From: CAYUAG01 sp046483025
Lineage (GTDB): Bacteria; Zhuqueibacterota; QNDG01; CAYUAG01
Length of the DNA stretch: 59,822 nucleotides
Direction of reading: 5' to 3'
Assembly: GCA_046483025.1 (NCBI GenBank)
Contig: JAWODZ010000110.1
Location: 1-59,822 of the forward strand
Of the stretch, positions 42,431 to 51,344 are shown one piece after another. Every line of letters starts with the position of its first letter. The stretch's first letter is position 1. Under the pieces are notes generated by a model that saw only the letters and a program-made list of their open reading frames with translations, had not been told where the DNA came from and searched no databases. A program made the translations under genes and the position numbers.

Positions 42431-43957
42431 ATGAAAGAAGAAAATCTGGATAATTCTACTGAAATAAGTCCTTATAATACTCAAATAAAAGTTTTAGGAA
42501 TAGGCGGGTCAGGAAATAATACCATCAATCATCTGATGAAAAAAAAGTTAAAGGGCCTGGAAACGGTTGCAATCAATACGGATGGACAACATTTAGTGGA
42601 TATAAATTCAAATAAAAAAATATTGATTGGGAAAAATATAACAGCAGGTTTAGGTTCTGGTGGAGACCCAGAACTAGGTGAACGAGCTGTCCGAGAATCA
42701 AAACAGGAAATTATCGATATCATACAGGAAACCGATTTATTATTTATAACCTGTGGATTCGGAGGCGGAACCGGGACAGGTGCCTCTCCGGTGGTTGCTA
42801 AATTAGCCAGAGAAGAAGGCATTTTAACGGTAGCAATTGTCACCATGCCTTTTGCTGAAGAAGGTATTATCAGATGGGAAAATGCAAAGATAGGTCTTGA
42901 AAAACTTAAAAAATTTGTTGATACTTTAATAGTGCTTGAAAATAATAAATTAATTGATCTTTATTCGGAATTAACTTTAAAAAAAGCCTTTGAAGCTTCA
43001 GATGACATTTTAATTAATGCACTGGAAGGCCTTTCCAGTATGGTTTTAAAAAGAGGATTAGTGAATCTTGACTTTGCAGATATAAGTATTGTTATGAAGG
43101 ATGGCCCTAATGCCTTTATCGGGTTAGGGGAAAGTGATTCGGAAAACAAAATACATGAGGCAATTAAAAGAGCCATAACCCATCCTATGATGGAACAGGA
43201 TATTTCAGGGGCCCAAAGTGCCTTGATTCATATAACTGGCGGTCCTAGCCTCAAATTAAAAGAATCCAGACAAATAATAAAAATTATTACACAAAAGTTA
43301 GATCCTAATGCAAGAATTATTTGGGGAGCTACAATTCAAAAAAATTTACGCAACACGGTAAAAGTACTGCTTATTGTGAGCGGACTACAAAAAGAAAAAG
43401 AGATCGAAGAGAGAGTGAGTGAGGCTGAGTCTGAAGATACCATAATAAATGAGTTTGATGAATCCTCAATAATTACAAATGATGAAGATATGTATGATAT
43501 AAAAGAATCAATACTTGATTCAGATATTGAAGAAGATTCAGAAGAAAAAAGTCCCAAGAAAATTAAACAGTCCGGATTAATTTTTTATAAAATATTCAAA
43601 GAAGAAGCAGCAGGTGATCTACAACGGTTTGATAGAGCTATACAGTTGTTAAGGGAAGATCCTAAAAACCGGAGAGGAGTACTTGAGGCTCGTCAGGCTT
43701 GTAAGCTTTTACATGCATCTGCTGAAATGTTTGGGTTTGATGAAACAGCTCAGCTACTTGTTGCTATTGAAACAATATTATCCCGAGTGAGAAGCAGGGA
43801 AATGAAAATTACCAAAAAAATTATTGATTCCATAACCTTAGCCATGGAAATGGTTGTTGATTTAATAGAAAATAAGACAGATGGTATGGGTGAGACCGGA
43901 TATATTGTTGACAGATTAAATGAATTAAAATCTGAACAACTTAATACTTATAAGTGA
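42431..43957 (+). CDS. FtsZ-family GTPase fused to a C-terminal HPt-like (CheA P1-like) domain
   Basis: A 508-residue fusion. Residues 18-318 are a complete FtsZ fold: GIGGSGNN, the tubulin signature GGGTGTG (111-117), and the catalytic T7 loop NLDFAD (D214, D217), so GTP hydrolysis and filament formation are expected. The end of this part (LIHITGGPSLKLKE ... NARIIWGATI) looks closer to archaeal-type FtsZ than to the usual bacterial division FtsZ. An acidic linker (about 320-375) follows, then a helical domain at 385-482 very like CheA P1 (KLLHASAEMFGFDETAQLL). Lys425 occupies the expected phospho-His place and His428 the place of the conserved Lys. No C-terminal FtsZ tail peptide is seen. 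Probably an additional, signal-linked FtsZ homologue and not the main division protein. Confidence 0.85.
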   Translation: MKEENLDNSTEISPYNTQIKVLGIGGSGNNTINHLMKKKLKGLETVAINTDGQHLVDINSNKKILIGKNITAGLGSGGDPELGERAVRESKQEIIDIIQETDLLFITCGFGGGTGTGASPVVAKLAREEGILTVAIVTMPFAEEGIIRWENAKIGLEKLKKFVDTLIVLENNKLIDLYSELTLKKAFEASDDILINALEGLSSMVLKRGLVNLDFADISIVMKDGPNAFIGLGESDSENKIHEAIKRAITHPMMEQDISGAQSALIHITGGPSLKLKESRQIIKIITQKLDPNARIIWGATIQKNLRNTVKVLLIVSGLQKEKEIEERVSEAESEDTIINEFDESSIITNDEDMYDIKESILDSDIEEDSEEKSPKKIKQSGLIFYKIFKEEAAGDLQRFDRAIQLLREDPKNRRGVLEARQACKLLHASAEMFGFDETAQLLVAIETILSRVRSREMKITKKIIDSITLAMEMVVDLIENKTDGMGETGYIVDRLNELKSEQLNTYK

Positions 43958-43977
43958 TTCTATCTTCTAAATTTTAC

Positions 43978-44006
43978 TTGACTTTTTATAAAAATGATAG
44001 TACATT
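43978..44006 (+). promoter_or_regulatory. Housekeeping promoter of tRNA-Val
   Basis: TTGACT (43978-43983) and TACATT (44001-44006) are 17 bases apart and end 11 bases before the first base of the tRNA, as expected for a tRNA promoter. Confidence 0.6.
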
Positions 44007-44017
44007 TTTTATTAACT

Positions 44018-44091
44018 GGGCGATTAGCTCAGGTGGTTAGAGTGCTTGCTTGACATGCAAGAGGTCACTGGTTCAAGTCCAGTATCGCCCA
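44018..44091 (+). tRNA. tRNA-Val (anticodon GAC)
   Basis: The acceptor arms GGGCGAT and ATCGCCC pair fully, with discriminator A at 44091. The D-loop TAGCTCAGGTGGTTAGA, the anticodon loop TTGACAT flanked by CTTGC/GCAAG, and the T-loop GGTTCAAGTCC are all standard. The CCA end is not encoded. Confidence 0.97.
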
Positions 44092-44143
44092 CTATGTAGA
44101 ATTACATTTTTTAGTTAAAGCAGTTAAAGGAATAAATAATTAT

Positions 44144-46063
44144 TTGAGTAAAATAAATATACAATTTACAAATGGAAAAGAGGGGACATATAAAAAGGGA
44201 ATCAGATTAAATAACATATTAGAAGATCTTTTTCCTAATACCTTTAGAGATTATATTGCAGCCAGGATAGATGATAAATTAGTAGATTTATCAACCCCTT
44301 TAGAGCAAGATTCAACACTTCATTTATTAACTTGCCAGGATGAACAAGGCCTTAAAGTATTTTGGCATAGTGCTTCCCATATTTTGGCTGCAGCAGTAAA
44401 AATTTTATACCCTGAGGTACAATTAGGGATTGGACCTGCTATATCAAATGGATTTTATTATGACTTTAAATTTCAGGAAAACATCAGTATAAATGATTTT
44501 CCGGAAATTGAAAATAAAATGCAGGAAATTGTAAACAACAATGATCATTTTGAAAGAAAAACAGTTACTAAACAAGAAGCAATATCTATTTTTAAAAATC
44601 GGAATGAACACTTTAAAATTGAATTAATAAATGATTTAGAAAATAATTCAGTTAGTCTATATTCCAATGGAAATTTTATAGATCTTTGCCGTGGACCGCA
44701 TGTACCCTCAAGCGGATATATTAAGTTTTTCAAACTTTCAAGTCTTGCTGGAGCATATTGGCATGGAGATGAAAGAAACCCCATGATGCAGAGAATATAT
44801 GGAATTGCCTATCCTGAAAACAAAACCTTGAAAAAACACATTAAATCCATTGAAGATGCTAAGAAACGAGATCATCGTAAATTAGGGAAAAAGCTAAACT
44901 TATTTAGTTTCCACGAAGAGGCGCCAGGGTTTCCGTTTTGGCATAATAACGGAATGATAATCATTAATGAAATTGTTAATTATGTTCGTATTATCTTAAG
45001 AAAACACGGATATCTTGAAGTTAAAACTCCCATGATTTTAAATGAGGATCTGTGGCATAAAAGTGGTCATTGGGAAAACTATAAAAATAATATGTATTTC
45101 ACTGAAATTGATGAAAAAAATTATGCCATTAAACCCATGAATTGTCCGGGTGGATTATTGATATACAATGAAAACTTACATTCTTTTCGTGAACTTCCCT
45201 TAAAATATTCTGAACTTGGCATTGTTCACAGACATGAAAAATCCGGTGTTCTACATGGTCTATTCCGAGTGCGTCAATTTACTCAGGATGATGCTCATGT
45301 ATTTTGCACTCCGGATCAGTTAACAGATGAAATAGATAAACTTATTGATCTGGTGTATGAAATATACAATACTTTTGGTTTTTCTGAATTTTTGGTTGAA
45401 CTTTCCACCAAACCGTCAAAATCAATCGGTACTGATGAAATGTGGGAAAGAGCAGAAACAGCATTGGCAAGTTCTCTGCAACACAAAAAAATCACTTATC
45501 AGTTAAATAAAGGTGAAGGGGCTTTTTACGGGCCTAAAATTGATTTTCATATAAAAGATTCCTTAGAAAGAATGTGGCAATGCGGAACTATTCAGGTTGA
45601 TTTCTCTATGCCGGAACGATTCAATCTTGAATATGTTGGGTCCGATGGCAACAAACATCGACCTGTTTTAGTGCACCGTGCTATTTTAGGATCTGTAGAA
45701 AGGTTTATTGGTATTCTTATTGAACATTATGAGGGTAATTTCCCGGTATGGCTATCACCTGAACAATGCAGATTAATACCAGTGAGTGAAGACCATCGAA
45801 GTTATGCTGATACTGTTAGTTTAAGATTAGTTGAACATAATATCAGATGCACAGTTGATAATAGAGATGAAAAAGTCGGGTATAAAATCAGATCAGCAGA
45901 AAATCAGAAAATCCCTTATATGTGCATTGTGGGCGATAAAGAGATTAATGACAAAACAGTTTCTTTGAGAAAAAAGAAAAAAGGTAATTTAGGAGAAATC
46001 AAAGTAAATGCGTTGATTAAAGAAATAACACAACATATTAAAAGGAGGACTAATAATCGGTAA
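44144..46063 (+). CDS. thrS: Threonyl-tRNA synthetase
   Basis: A 639-residue class II synthetase charging tRNA-Thr. Domains in order: N-terminal TGS, the editing domain with zinc-type HSASHILAAAV, and the catalytic core with MNCPGGLLIY, RVRQFTQDDAHVFC and PVLVHRAILGSVERFIGILIEH (in part), then the anticodon-binding domain. The start is TTG with AAGGA upstream. The gene heads the classic thrS-infC-rpmI-rplT-pheST order. Only 52 bases separate it from tRNA-Val, too short for a T-box leader. Its last codons contain the ribosome site of infC and its stop lies inside infC. Confidence 0.97.
   Translation: MSKINIQFTNGKEGTYKKGIRLNNILEDLFPNTFRDYIAARIDDKLVDLSTPLEQDSTLHLLTCQDEQGLKVFWHSASHILAAAVKILYPEVQLGIGPAISNGFYYDFKFQENISINDFPEIENKMQEIVNNNDHFERKTVTKQEAISIFKNRNEHFKIELINDLENNSVSLYSNGNFIDLCRGPHVPSSGYIKFFKLSSLAGAYWHGDERNPMMQRIYGIAYPENKTLKKHIKSIEDAKKRDHRKLGKKLNLFSFHEEAPGFPFWHNNGMIIINEIVNYVRIILRKHGYLEVKTPMILNEDLWHKSGHWENYKNNMYFTEIDEKNYAIKPMNCPGGLLIYNENLHSFRELPLKYSELGIVHRHEKSGVLHGLFRVRQFTQDDAHVFCTPDQLTDEIDKLIDLVYEIYNTFGFSEFLVELSTKPSKSIGTDEMWERAETALASSLQHKKITYQLNKGEGAFYGPKIDFHIKDSLERMWQCGTIQVDFSMPERFNLEYVGSDGNKHRPVLVHRAILGSVERFIGILIEHYEGNFPVWLSPEQCRLIPVSEDHRSYADTVSLRLVEHNIRCTVDNRDEKVGYKIRSAENQKIPYMCIVGDKEINDKTVSLRKKKKGNLGEIKVNALIKEITQHIKRRTNNR
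46043..46048 (+). promoter_or_regulatory. Shine-Dalgarno site that fixes a non-AUG infC start
   Basis: AGGAGG inside the end of thrS is the strongest ribosome site in the region. It lies 7 bases before an ATC codon (46056) in the infC frame. There is no ATG, GTG or TTG in that frame at a usable distance. Confidence 0.75.
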
Positions 46064-46574
46064 AATTAATCTTAAAAAGATACGGGTAAACAATAAAATA
46101 AAAGCTCCAAAGGTGCGTCTTATCGATCCCGATGGCAGTCAAATTGGGGTTGTTGATATCCAACAGGCCCAGAAACAAGCTGATGAATTTAATCTTGATC
46201 TGGTAGAAGTAGTGCCTCATTCAAAACCCCCTGTATGTAAAATAATGGATTTTGGAAAGTTTAGATATCAACAGCAAAAAAAAGAAAAAAAGAGTAAGAA
46301 GAAACAGCATGTTATACATAATAAAGAATTAAGGATGCATCCCAATATCGAAGAACATGATATACAATTCAAATTAAAAAAAGCAAAGGATTTCCTTGAA
46401 AAAGGAGATCACCTTAAAATAAGAATTAATTTCCGAGGAAGACAAATATTGCATCCTGAATTGGGGGAAGCATTAATTGAAAGAATAAAAAGTGAACTTT
46501 CTGATATTGCTAAAGTGAGTAAAAAACCTACACGAGAAGGAAAAAGTTTCATTATTACTTTTATACCTAAATAG
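46056..46574 (+). CDS. infC: Translation initiation factor IF-3, probable AUC start
   Basis: IF-3 binds the 30S subunit and checks the start codon and initiator tRNA. A start at the GTG at 46113 would give only 153 residues and lose the conserved N-terminal strand. The frame continues upstream as KINLKKIRVNNKIKAPKVRLID, the normal IF-3 N-terminus (V-N-x-K-I-x-A-P-x-V-R-L-I). The AGGAGG site points to ATC at 46056, giving 172 residues. infC in many bacteria uses AUU/AUC/AUA so that IF-3 represses itself. The start overlaps the thrS stop by 8 bases. ATA at 46053 or ATT at 46065 are alternatives. Confidence 0.9.
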   Translation: MGKINLKKIRVNNKIKAPKVRLIDPDGSQIGVVDIQQAQKQADEFNLDLVEVVPHSKPPVCKIMDFGKFRYQQQKKEKKSKKKQHVIHNKELRMHPNIEEHDIQFKLKKAKDFLEKGDHLKIRINFRGRQILHPELGEALIERIKSELSDIAKVSKKPTREGKSFIITFIPK

Positions 46575-46587
46575 GGAGAATGTTTTC

Positions 46588-46782
46588 ATGCCGAAAATAA
46601 AAACAAATAGAGGAGCAGCAAAACGATTTACTTTAACCAAAAATAACAAAGTAAAAAGAAATAAGGCAAATAAAAGTCATATTCTGACAAAAAAAAATGC
46701 CGATCGAAAACGTCACTTACGTAAATCGACCATAGCAACATTAGGTGACGCAAAGCGTATTAAAAAAATGTTAGGTACTTAA
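46588..46782 (+). CDS. rpmI: 50S ribosomal protein L35
   Basis: A 64-residue basic ribosomal protein: MPKIKTNRGAAKRFTLTKNN at the start, then HILTKKNADRKRHLRKS. Length and sequence are standard, and it sits between infC and rplT as usual. A GGGAG site precedes the ATG. L35, L20 and IF-3 are commonly co-regulated by L20 binding the mRNA; I did not find a clear L20-binding structure. Confidence 0.97.
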   Translation: MPKIKTNRGAAKRFTLTKNNKVKRNKANKSHILTKKNADRKRHLRKSTIATLGDAKRIKKMLGT

Positions 46783-46809
46783 ATAATGTTAAAAAATTAG
46801 AGGTGAAGG

Positions 46810-47157
46810 ATGCCAAGAGCAAAAAACACTGTGGCTTCACATAGAAGAAAAAAGAAAATATTCAAAGCTGCAAAAGGTTATCGCGGCGGAAAAAGCAAAT
46901 TACTGAGAACTGCAAAAGATAGTGTTGAAAAGTCTTTACAATATTCATATAGAGACAGAAGAGTACGGAGAAGAGAAATACGTAAACTCTGGATCACCAG
47001 AATAAATGCAGCAGTAAGACCTCTGGGATTTAGTTATTCAAAATTCATCAACCATTTAAAAACAAATAAGATTAGATTAAATCGTAAGGTATTGGCTGAT
47101 ATTGCAGTAAAAGATCCGGAAACTTTTGAGAAAATAGTTAAAGATGTTCAAGCCTGA
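46810..47157 (+). CDS. rplT: 50S ribosomal protein L20
   Basis: A 115-residue RNA-binding protein of the large subunit, needed for early assembly. Typical stretches are MPRAKNTVASHRRKKKIFKA and GYRGGKSKLLRTAKDSVEKS, plus LWITRINAAVR. GAGGTGAAGG precedes the ATG. The stop overlaps the pheS start by one base (TGATG), as in translationally coupled genes. Confidence 0.97.
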   Translation: MPRAKNTVASHRRKKKIFKAAKGYRGGKSKLLRTAKDSVEKSLQYSYRDRRVRRREIRKLWITRINAAVRPLGFSYSKFINHLKTNKIRLNRKVLADIAVKDPETFEKIVKDVQA

Positions 47158-48179
47158 TGAGTTCTGTTGAATTAAAAAAGCAGGTTAGAAAACTTAAAGT
47201 TGCTTTTAATCATGATATCCGGCAGGTAGATGATTTATCCAAATTTGAATCGGTAAGAATTAAATATCTGGGAAGAAAAGGCGAAATATCCAACATCTTT
47301 AAAAAGATGGGGGAAGTAAAGGCAGAGGATAAACGAGAGACCGGAAAATTAATTAATGAGATAAAAAATTATATACAAAAAACTCTTGCGGAATACCACT
47401 CCAAACTTTCTCAAAAAACAGAAAAGAAGGAATTTTTTGATTATACTCTGCCAGGTGACCAGCCTTTTACAGGCAGATACCATCCTTTAACCATTGTAAC
47501 CCGGAAAATAAAGGACTGTTTTAAAAAAATGGGGTTTTCTATTGCTCAGGGGCCGGAAGTGGAATCAGAATATTATAATTTTGAAGCCTTGAACATCCCT
47601 CAGGGTCATCCTGCCCGGGACATGCAGGATACATTTTTTGTAAAGGGAGGCCATGTACTGCGAACTCATACCTCACCTGTACAAATAAGGGTTATGGAAA
47701 AACAGAAACCACCTCTCAGAATCATCGCACCCGGACGATGTTATCGTAAAGATACACCAGACTCCACCCATTCTCCTGTTTTCCAGCAGGTAGAAGGGCT
47801 TTGTGTTGATGAGGGAATAACCTTTGCCGACTTAAAAGGAGTTATACTAAATTTTGCCAAATCTTTGTTAGGATCGGATGCTAAAATAAGATTTCGTCCC
47901 AGTTTTTTCCCTTTTACCGAACCCAGTGCTGAATATGATTTTTCATGTGCAATGTGTAAGGGAAGGGGATGTAAAATTTGTAAACAAACAGGGTGGATTG
48001 AAATTTCCGGTGCCGGAATGGTCAATCCAAGGGTACTTGAATTTGTAAATTATGACACAGAAAAGTATACTGGTTATGCTTTTGGTATGGGAATTGAAAG
48101 AATTGCAATGCTTCTTTATGAAATAGATGACATAAGATTGTTTTATGAAAATGATGTACGATTTCTTAATCAATTTTAA
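47157..48179 (+). CDS. pheS: Phenylalanyl-tRNA synthetase alpha subunit
   Basis: Catalytic alpha subunit of the alpha2-beta2 synthetase. The N-terminal coiled coil is followed by the class II core: GPEVESEYYNFEALNIPQGH (motif region), DTFFVKGG, HTSPVQIRVM and GMGIERIAMLLYEIDDIR (motif 3). The insertion CAMCKGRGCKICKQTGWIEI carries four Cys in zinc-finger spacing, a known variant of PheS. It ends 8 bases before pheT. 340 residues is a standard length. Confidence 0.97.
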   Translation: MSSVELKKQVRKLKVAFNHDIRQVDDLSKFESVRIKYLGRKGEISNIFKKMGEVKAEDKRETGKLINEIKNYIQKTLAEYHSKLSQKTEKKEFFDYTLPGDQPFTGRYHPLTIVTRKIKDCFKKMGFSIAQGPEVESEYYNFEALNIPQGHPARDMQDTFFVKGGHVLRTHTSPVQIRVMEKQKPPLRIIAPGRCYRKDTPDSTHSPVFQQVEGLCVDEGITFADLKGVILNFAKSLLGSDAKIRFRPSFFPFTEPSAEYDFSCAMCKGRGCKICKQTGWIEISGAGMVNPRVLEFVNYDTEKYTGYAFGMGIERIAMLLYEIDDIRLFYENDVRFLNQF

Positions 48180-48187
48180 GGTGAGAT

Positions 48188-50578
48188 ATGAAAGTAAGCC
48201 TGAATTGGCTTAAAACCTACATAGATTATGATTGTTCTCCTGCTCAATTAGCAGAAAAATTAACCATGGCAGGTTTGGAAGTTGAAAATATAACATCCGG
48301 GGGAACAGTATTTAAAAATATCATTGTTGGTGATATAGCTAAAGTAAAAAACCATCCTAATGCTGATAAATTAAAAATTTGTACAGTTGATATCGGAAAT
48401 AAGAAAGTTTCAGTAATTTGCGGAGCAAAAAATGTAAGAGACACACAAAGAGTTCCGGTAGCAGTTACAGGTTCTATTTTAGCAGATGGCACAGAAATTA
48501 AACACGTTAAATTGCGTGGTGTAACCTCGGAAGGAATGATATGCTCAGAACGAGAATTAGGTATCAGTGATAATCATGAGGGCATCATGGTTCTTCCTAA
48601 ATCCGAATATAGGGTAGGGGAGGAGTTCATAAAAAATTCTTACCATGATACAATTTTCGATATTGATGTAACCCCAAATCGGCCAGATTGTTTAAGCCAT
48701 ATCGGAGTTGCACGTGAAATAGGTGTTATTGTCAATAACAAATTAAAAAAACCAACTGTTTCTTTAAAAGAATCAAAAAATTCTGCTTTAAAGTCCATAA
48801 AAATACATATACACGATATCACTGCCTGTCCTCGTTACAGTGCTCGAGTGATCAGAAATGTTGTAATTAAGGATTCCCCTCAATGGTTAAAAAACTATCT
48901 TAAGAGTGTTGGTATCCGCAGTATTAACAATGTAGTTGATATTACAAATTATGTTCTAATGGAGACAGGACATCCGTTACATGCTTTTGATTATGATTTA
49001 ATTGAGAACTCAGAAATTCATGTTAGAAAAGCATCTCCACAAGAAAAATTTACGACCCTGGATGATGTTGAACGTTCATTAGATGAAAACGATTTATTGA
49101 TCTGTGATGGGGAAAAAGGTGTAGCTCTGGCCGGAGTTATGGGTGGATATAATTCTGAGATTTCCCGGGAAACAAAGAATATACTTTTGGAAAGCGCATA
49201 TTTTGATCCCTATACAATTAGAAAAACCTCAAAGAAATTTGCATTGTTTACTGAATCTTCTCAAAGATTTGAAAGAGGAGCTGATCCCAATAATACAATT
49301 TATGCTGTAGATCGCGCATCTCAGTTATTACAAGAACTGGCTCACGGATCTGTGGAAAAAGATGTTGTCGACATATATCCTCAAAAAATTGAGTGTGTAG
49401 AAATTAAATTACGGTTTTCCAGAATAAATCAACTCATAGGTCAGGAAATTCCTAAAGATATTATTCTGAGAATCTTAAAGGGACTGGAACTTACAATAAT
49501 TGAACAAAAAGAAAAACACATTAAGTTACAAATTCCTACTTTCAGACCGGATTTAAACCGAGAATGTGATCTAATTGAAGAAATTGCTCGACATTATGGA
49601 TATAACAATATTAAATCAAATATGTACTCCAATATTGCTCTTAGTTATACCAAAGATGAATATTATGATGATATTGAAACAGTAAGGGATTATTTTGTTG
49701 GACAGGGTTTTTTTGAAATAATTTCTCATACTCTTGTTCCCAAAAAACATATAGAAATCTTTGATAATCAAAATGTGGTTCAATTAGAGAATCCTTTGAG
49801 TCCGGAAACTACATTCCTGAGAAATTCAAGCATACCATCAATGTTAGATACTATCCAATGGAATATTAATAGATCCCAAAATAATTTACGATTTTTTGAA
49901 ATTGGCCGTAAATTTATTTCACAAAAAAAGACTCTCCCAATTGAAAAAACTGATATTATCTGTGCTCTGACTGGATTTAAAAAAAGGATACCATTATGGA
50001 ATAATGAAGAAAATAATAATGTAGATTTTTATCAATTAAAAGGTACTATAGAATCTTTTTTTGACTATTTTCATATACAGGATTATTCTTTTACAGTACA
50101 TAAAATACCTTTTTTTGCAACTAATTATTCCTACGCAATTGAAATAAATCAAAAAATTTCTGGACATATGGGAAAAATTTCCTCAGAAATCCAAAAAAAA
50201 TGGGATTTTAAGCAAGCTGTGTATCTATTCGAACTTGATTTTAAAAATTTTCGTCAATGCATTGATAAACAATTAATGTATTCTCCTATTCCAAAATTTC
50301 CTCCTATAATTCGTGATTTATCAGTTATTATAGATAAAAAAATCTTAAGCGAAGATATACAGCAATATATAGTAAATAAAGGAGGTAAATATTTAAAACA
50401 GGCAGAAATATTTGATATTTATCGGGGAGAAGGTATACCTAATGGTAAAAAAAGTATTACTTTTAATTTGAAGTTCTTATCAGAAAAAAGAACACTGACA
50501 GAAAACGAAATAGATCCGATTTTCGATGAACTCGTAAGAGCTTTAAAAAATAAATTTTCTGCTTCACTGAGAACATAA
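48188..50578 (+). CDS. pheT: Phenylalanyl-tRNA synthetase beta subunit
   Basis: A 796-residue non-catalytic subunit that binds tRNA and edits mischarged Tyr-tRNA. The EMAP/OB-like tRNA-binding domain is near residues 40-150 (VGDIAKVKNHPNADKLKIC in part), then B3/B4 editing (SINNVVDITNYVLMETGHPLH in part), B5, the core-like domain, and the C-terminal ferredoxin-fold anticodon-binding domain (PPIIRDLSVIID ... KSITFNLKF). GGTGAG precedes the ATG. Confidence 0.97.
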   Translation: MKVSLNWLKTYIDYDCSPAQLAEKLTMAGLEVENITSGGTVFKNIIVGDIAKVKNHPNADKLKICTVDIGNKKVSVICGAKNVRDTQRVPVAVTGSILADGTEIKHVKLRGVTSEGMICSERELGISDNHEGIMVLPKSEYRVGEEFIKNSYHDTIFDIDVTPNRPDCLSHIGVAREIGVIVNNKLKKPTVSLKESKNSALKSIKIHIHDITACPRYSARVIRNVVIKDSPQWLKNYLKSVGIRSINNVVDITNYVLMETGHPLHAFDYDLIENSEIHVRKASPQEKFTTLDDVERSLDENDLLICDGEKGVALAGVMGGYNSEISRETKNILLESAYFDPYTIRKTSKKFALFTESSQRFERGADPNNTIYAVDRASQLLQELAHGSVEKDVVDIYPQKIECVEIKLRFSRINQLIGQEIPKDIILRILKGLELTIIEQKEKHIKLQIPTFRPDLNRECDLIEEIARHYGYNNIKSNMYSNIALSYTKDEYYDDIETVRDYFVGQGFFEIISHTLVPKKHIEIFDNQNVVQLENPLSPETTFLRNSSIPSMLDTIQWNINRSQNNLRFFEIGRKFISQKKTLPIEKTDIICALTGFKKRIPLWNNEENNNVDFYQLKGTIESFFDYFHIQDYSFTVHKIPFFATNYSYAIEINQKISGHMGKISSEIQKKWDFKQAVYLFELDFKNFRQCIDKQLMYSPIPKFPPIIRDLSVIIDKKILSEDIQQYIVNKGGKYLKQAEIFDIYRGEGIPNGKKSITFNLKFLSEKRTLTENEIDPIFDELVRALKNKFSASLRT

Positions 50579-50601
50579 GTAACCATAAAAACAGGATAAT
50601 T

Positions 50602-50880
50602 ATGGATATAGAAAAATTTGAAATCCTTGAACAAAAAATTTTAAAACTTATTACACGTTTAAGTGAATTAGAAATGGAGAATAATGATTTAAAACAAAAA
50701 TGTAAACAATTGCTAGCAAAAATTGATGATAAGGAAAATATGATTCAACAGTTAAAAGTTAATAATAAAACGAGTATTCAAATGCAAAACGAAATTGAAA
50801 ACTATAAAAATAATGAAAATAAAGTAAAATCAAAAGTTGAAAATTTACTCATTAAATTAAAAGAGTTTGATGAGTTTTAA
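50602..50880 (+). CDS. Small coiled-coil protein, ZapB-like
   Basis: A 92-residue acidic/basic heptad protein, almost entirely coiled coil (LITRLSELEMENNDLKQKCK ...), ending in VKSKVENLLIKLKEFDEF. The slot between pheT and zapA is where ZapB-like coiled-coil division factors are found in many bacteria. It would stabilise the Z-ring together with ZapA. The identification rests on context and helix pattern, since such proteins conserve little sequence. Confidence 0.65.
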   Translation: MDIEKFEILEQKILKLITRLSELEMENNDLKQKCKQLLAKIDDKENMIQQLKVNNKTSIQMQNEIENYKNNENKVKSKVENLLIKLKEFDEF

Positions 50881-50941
50881 TGAATATGCAATAATTATTT
50901 CAGGTGATAAAAGAGATAATATCATTTTAAGTTAGAATACA

Positions 50942-51241
50942 ATGACTGATAATATGAAAACAATAAAAATAAGAATTTTTGGAAGTGAATATATAATTCG
51001 GAGTGAGGAAAAAACTGAAAGAATTAAAGAAGTAGCCAGTTATGTTGATAAAAAAATTCGTGAAATTGATAATCAGGTTCGTGTTGACTCTTCTTTGAAA
51101 GTTACAATTCTGGCTTGTATTAATATTACTGGTGAGTATTTTGCTGAAAAGGAAAAAAACGAGAAGCTTCGAATTAAGCTGCAGGAAAAAATGAATAAAA
51201 TTAATTCATTATTAGATAAAAAATTATCAGAAACAAAATAA
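50942..51241 (+). CDS. zapA: Cell division protein ZapA
   Basis: A 99-residue FtsZ cross-linking protein. The N-terminal strand TIKIRIFGSEYIIRS, then the conserved IKEVASYVDKKIREI and a long C-terminal coiled coil are typical. The first two Met (residues 1 and 5) are both possible starts and neither has a clear ribosome site. With the coiled-coil gene before it and rny after it the context is standard. Its presence 7 kb from the FtsZ-HPt-like gene shows that conventional division factors exist in this organism. Confidence 0.88.
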   Translation: MTDNMKTIKIRIFGSEYIIRSEEKTERIKEVASYVDKKIREIDNQVRVDSSLKVTILACINITGEYFAEKEKNEKLRIKLQEKMNKINSLLDKKLSETK

Positions 51242-51344
51242 AATTTTTTTATTTGTATATTTTCTTTATCTCTTTCATTTATTCACCTGTGAATTACAGA
51301 ACTCTTGCCTATTACAGTACTTTTGATTTAGCATAGGAGGAAAA

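Noticed and set aside
42431..43957. Calling this gene the main ftsZ of the organism
   Set aside because: It lacks a recognisable C-terminal tail peptide, sits outside a division-wall cluster and carries an HPt-like domain; a standard FtsZ is expected elsewhere.
44092..44143. T-box or other leader before thrS
   Set aside because: Only 52 bases separate the tRNA from the start codon; no stem or T-box sequence is seen.
46113..46574. GTG at 46113 as the infC start
   Set aside because: It removes conserved IF-3 N-terminal residues and has no ribosome site, whereas AGGAGG points to ATC at 46056.
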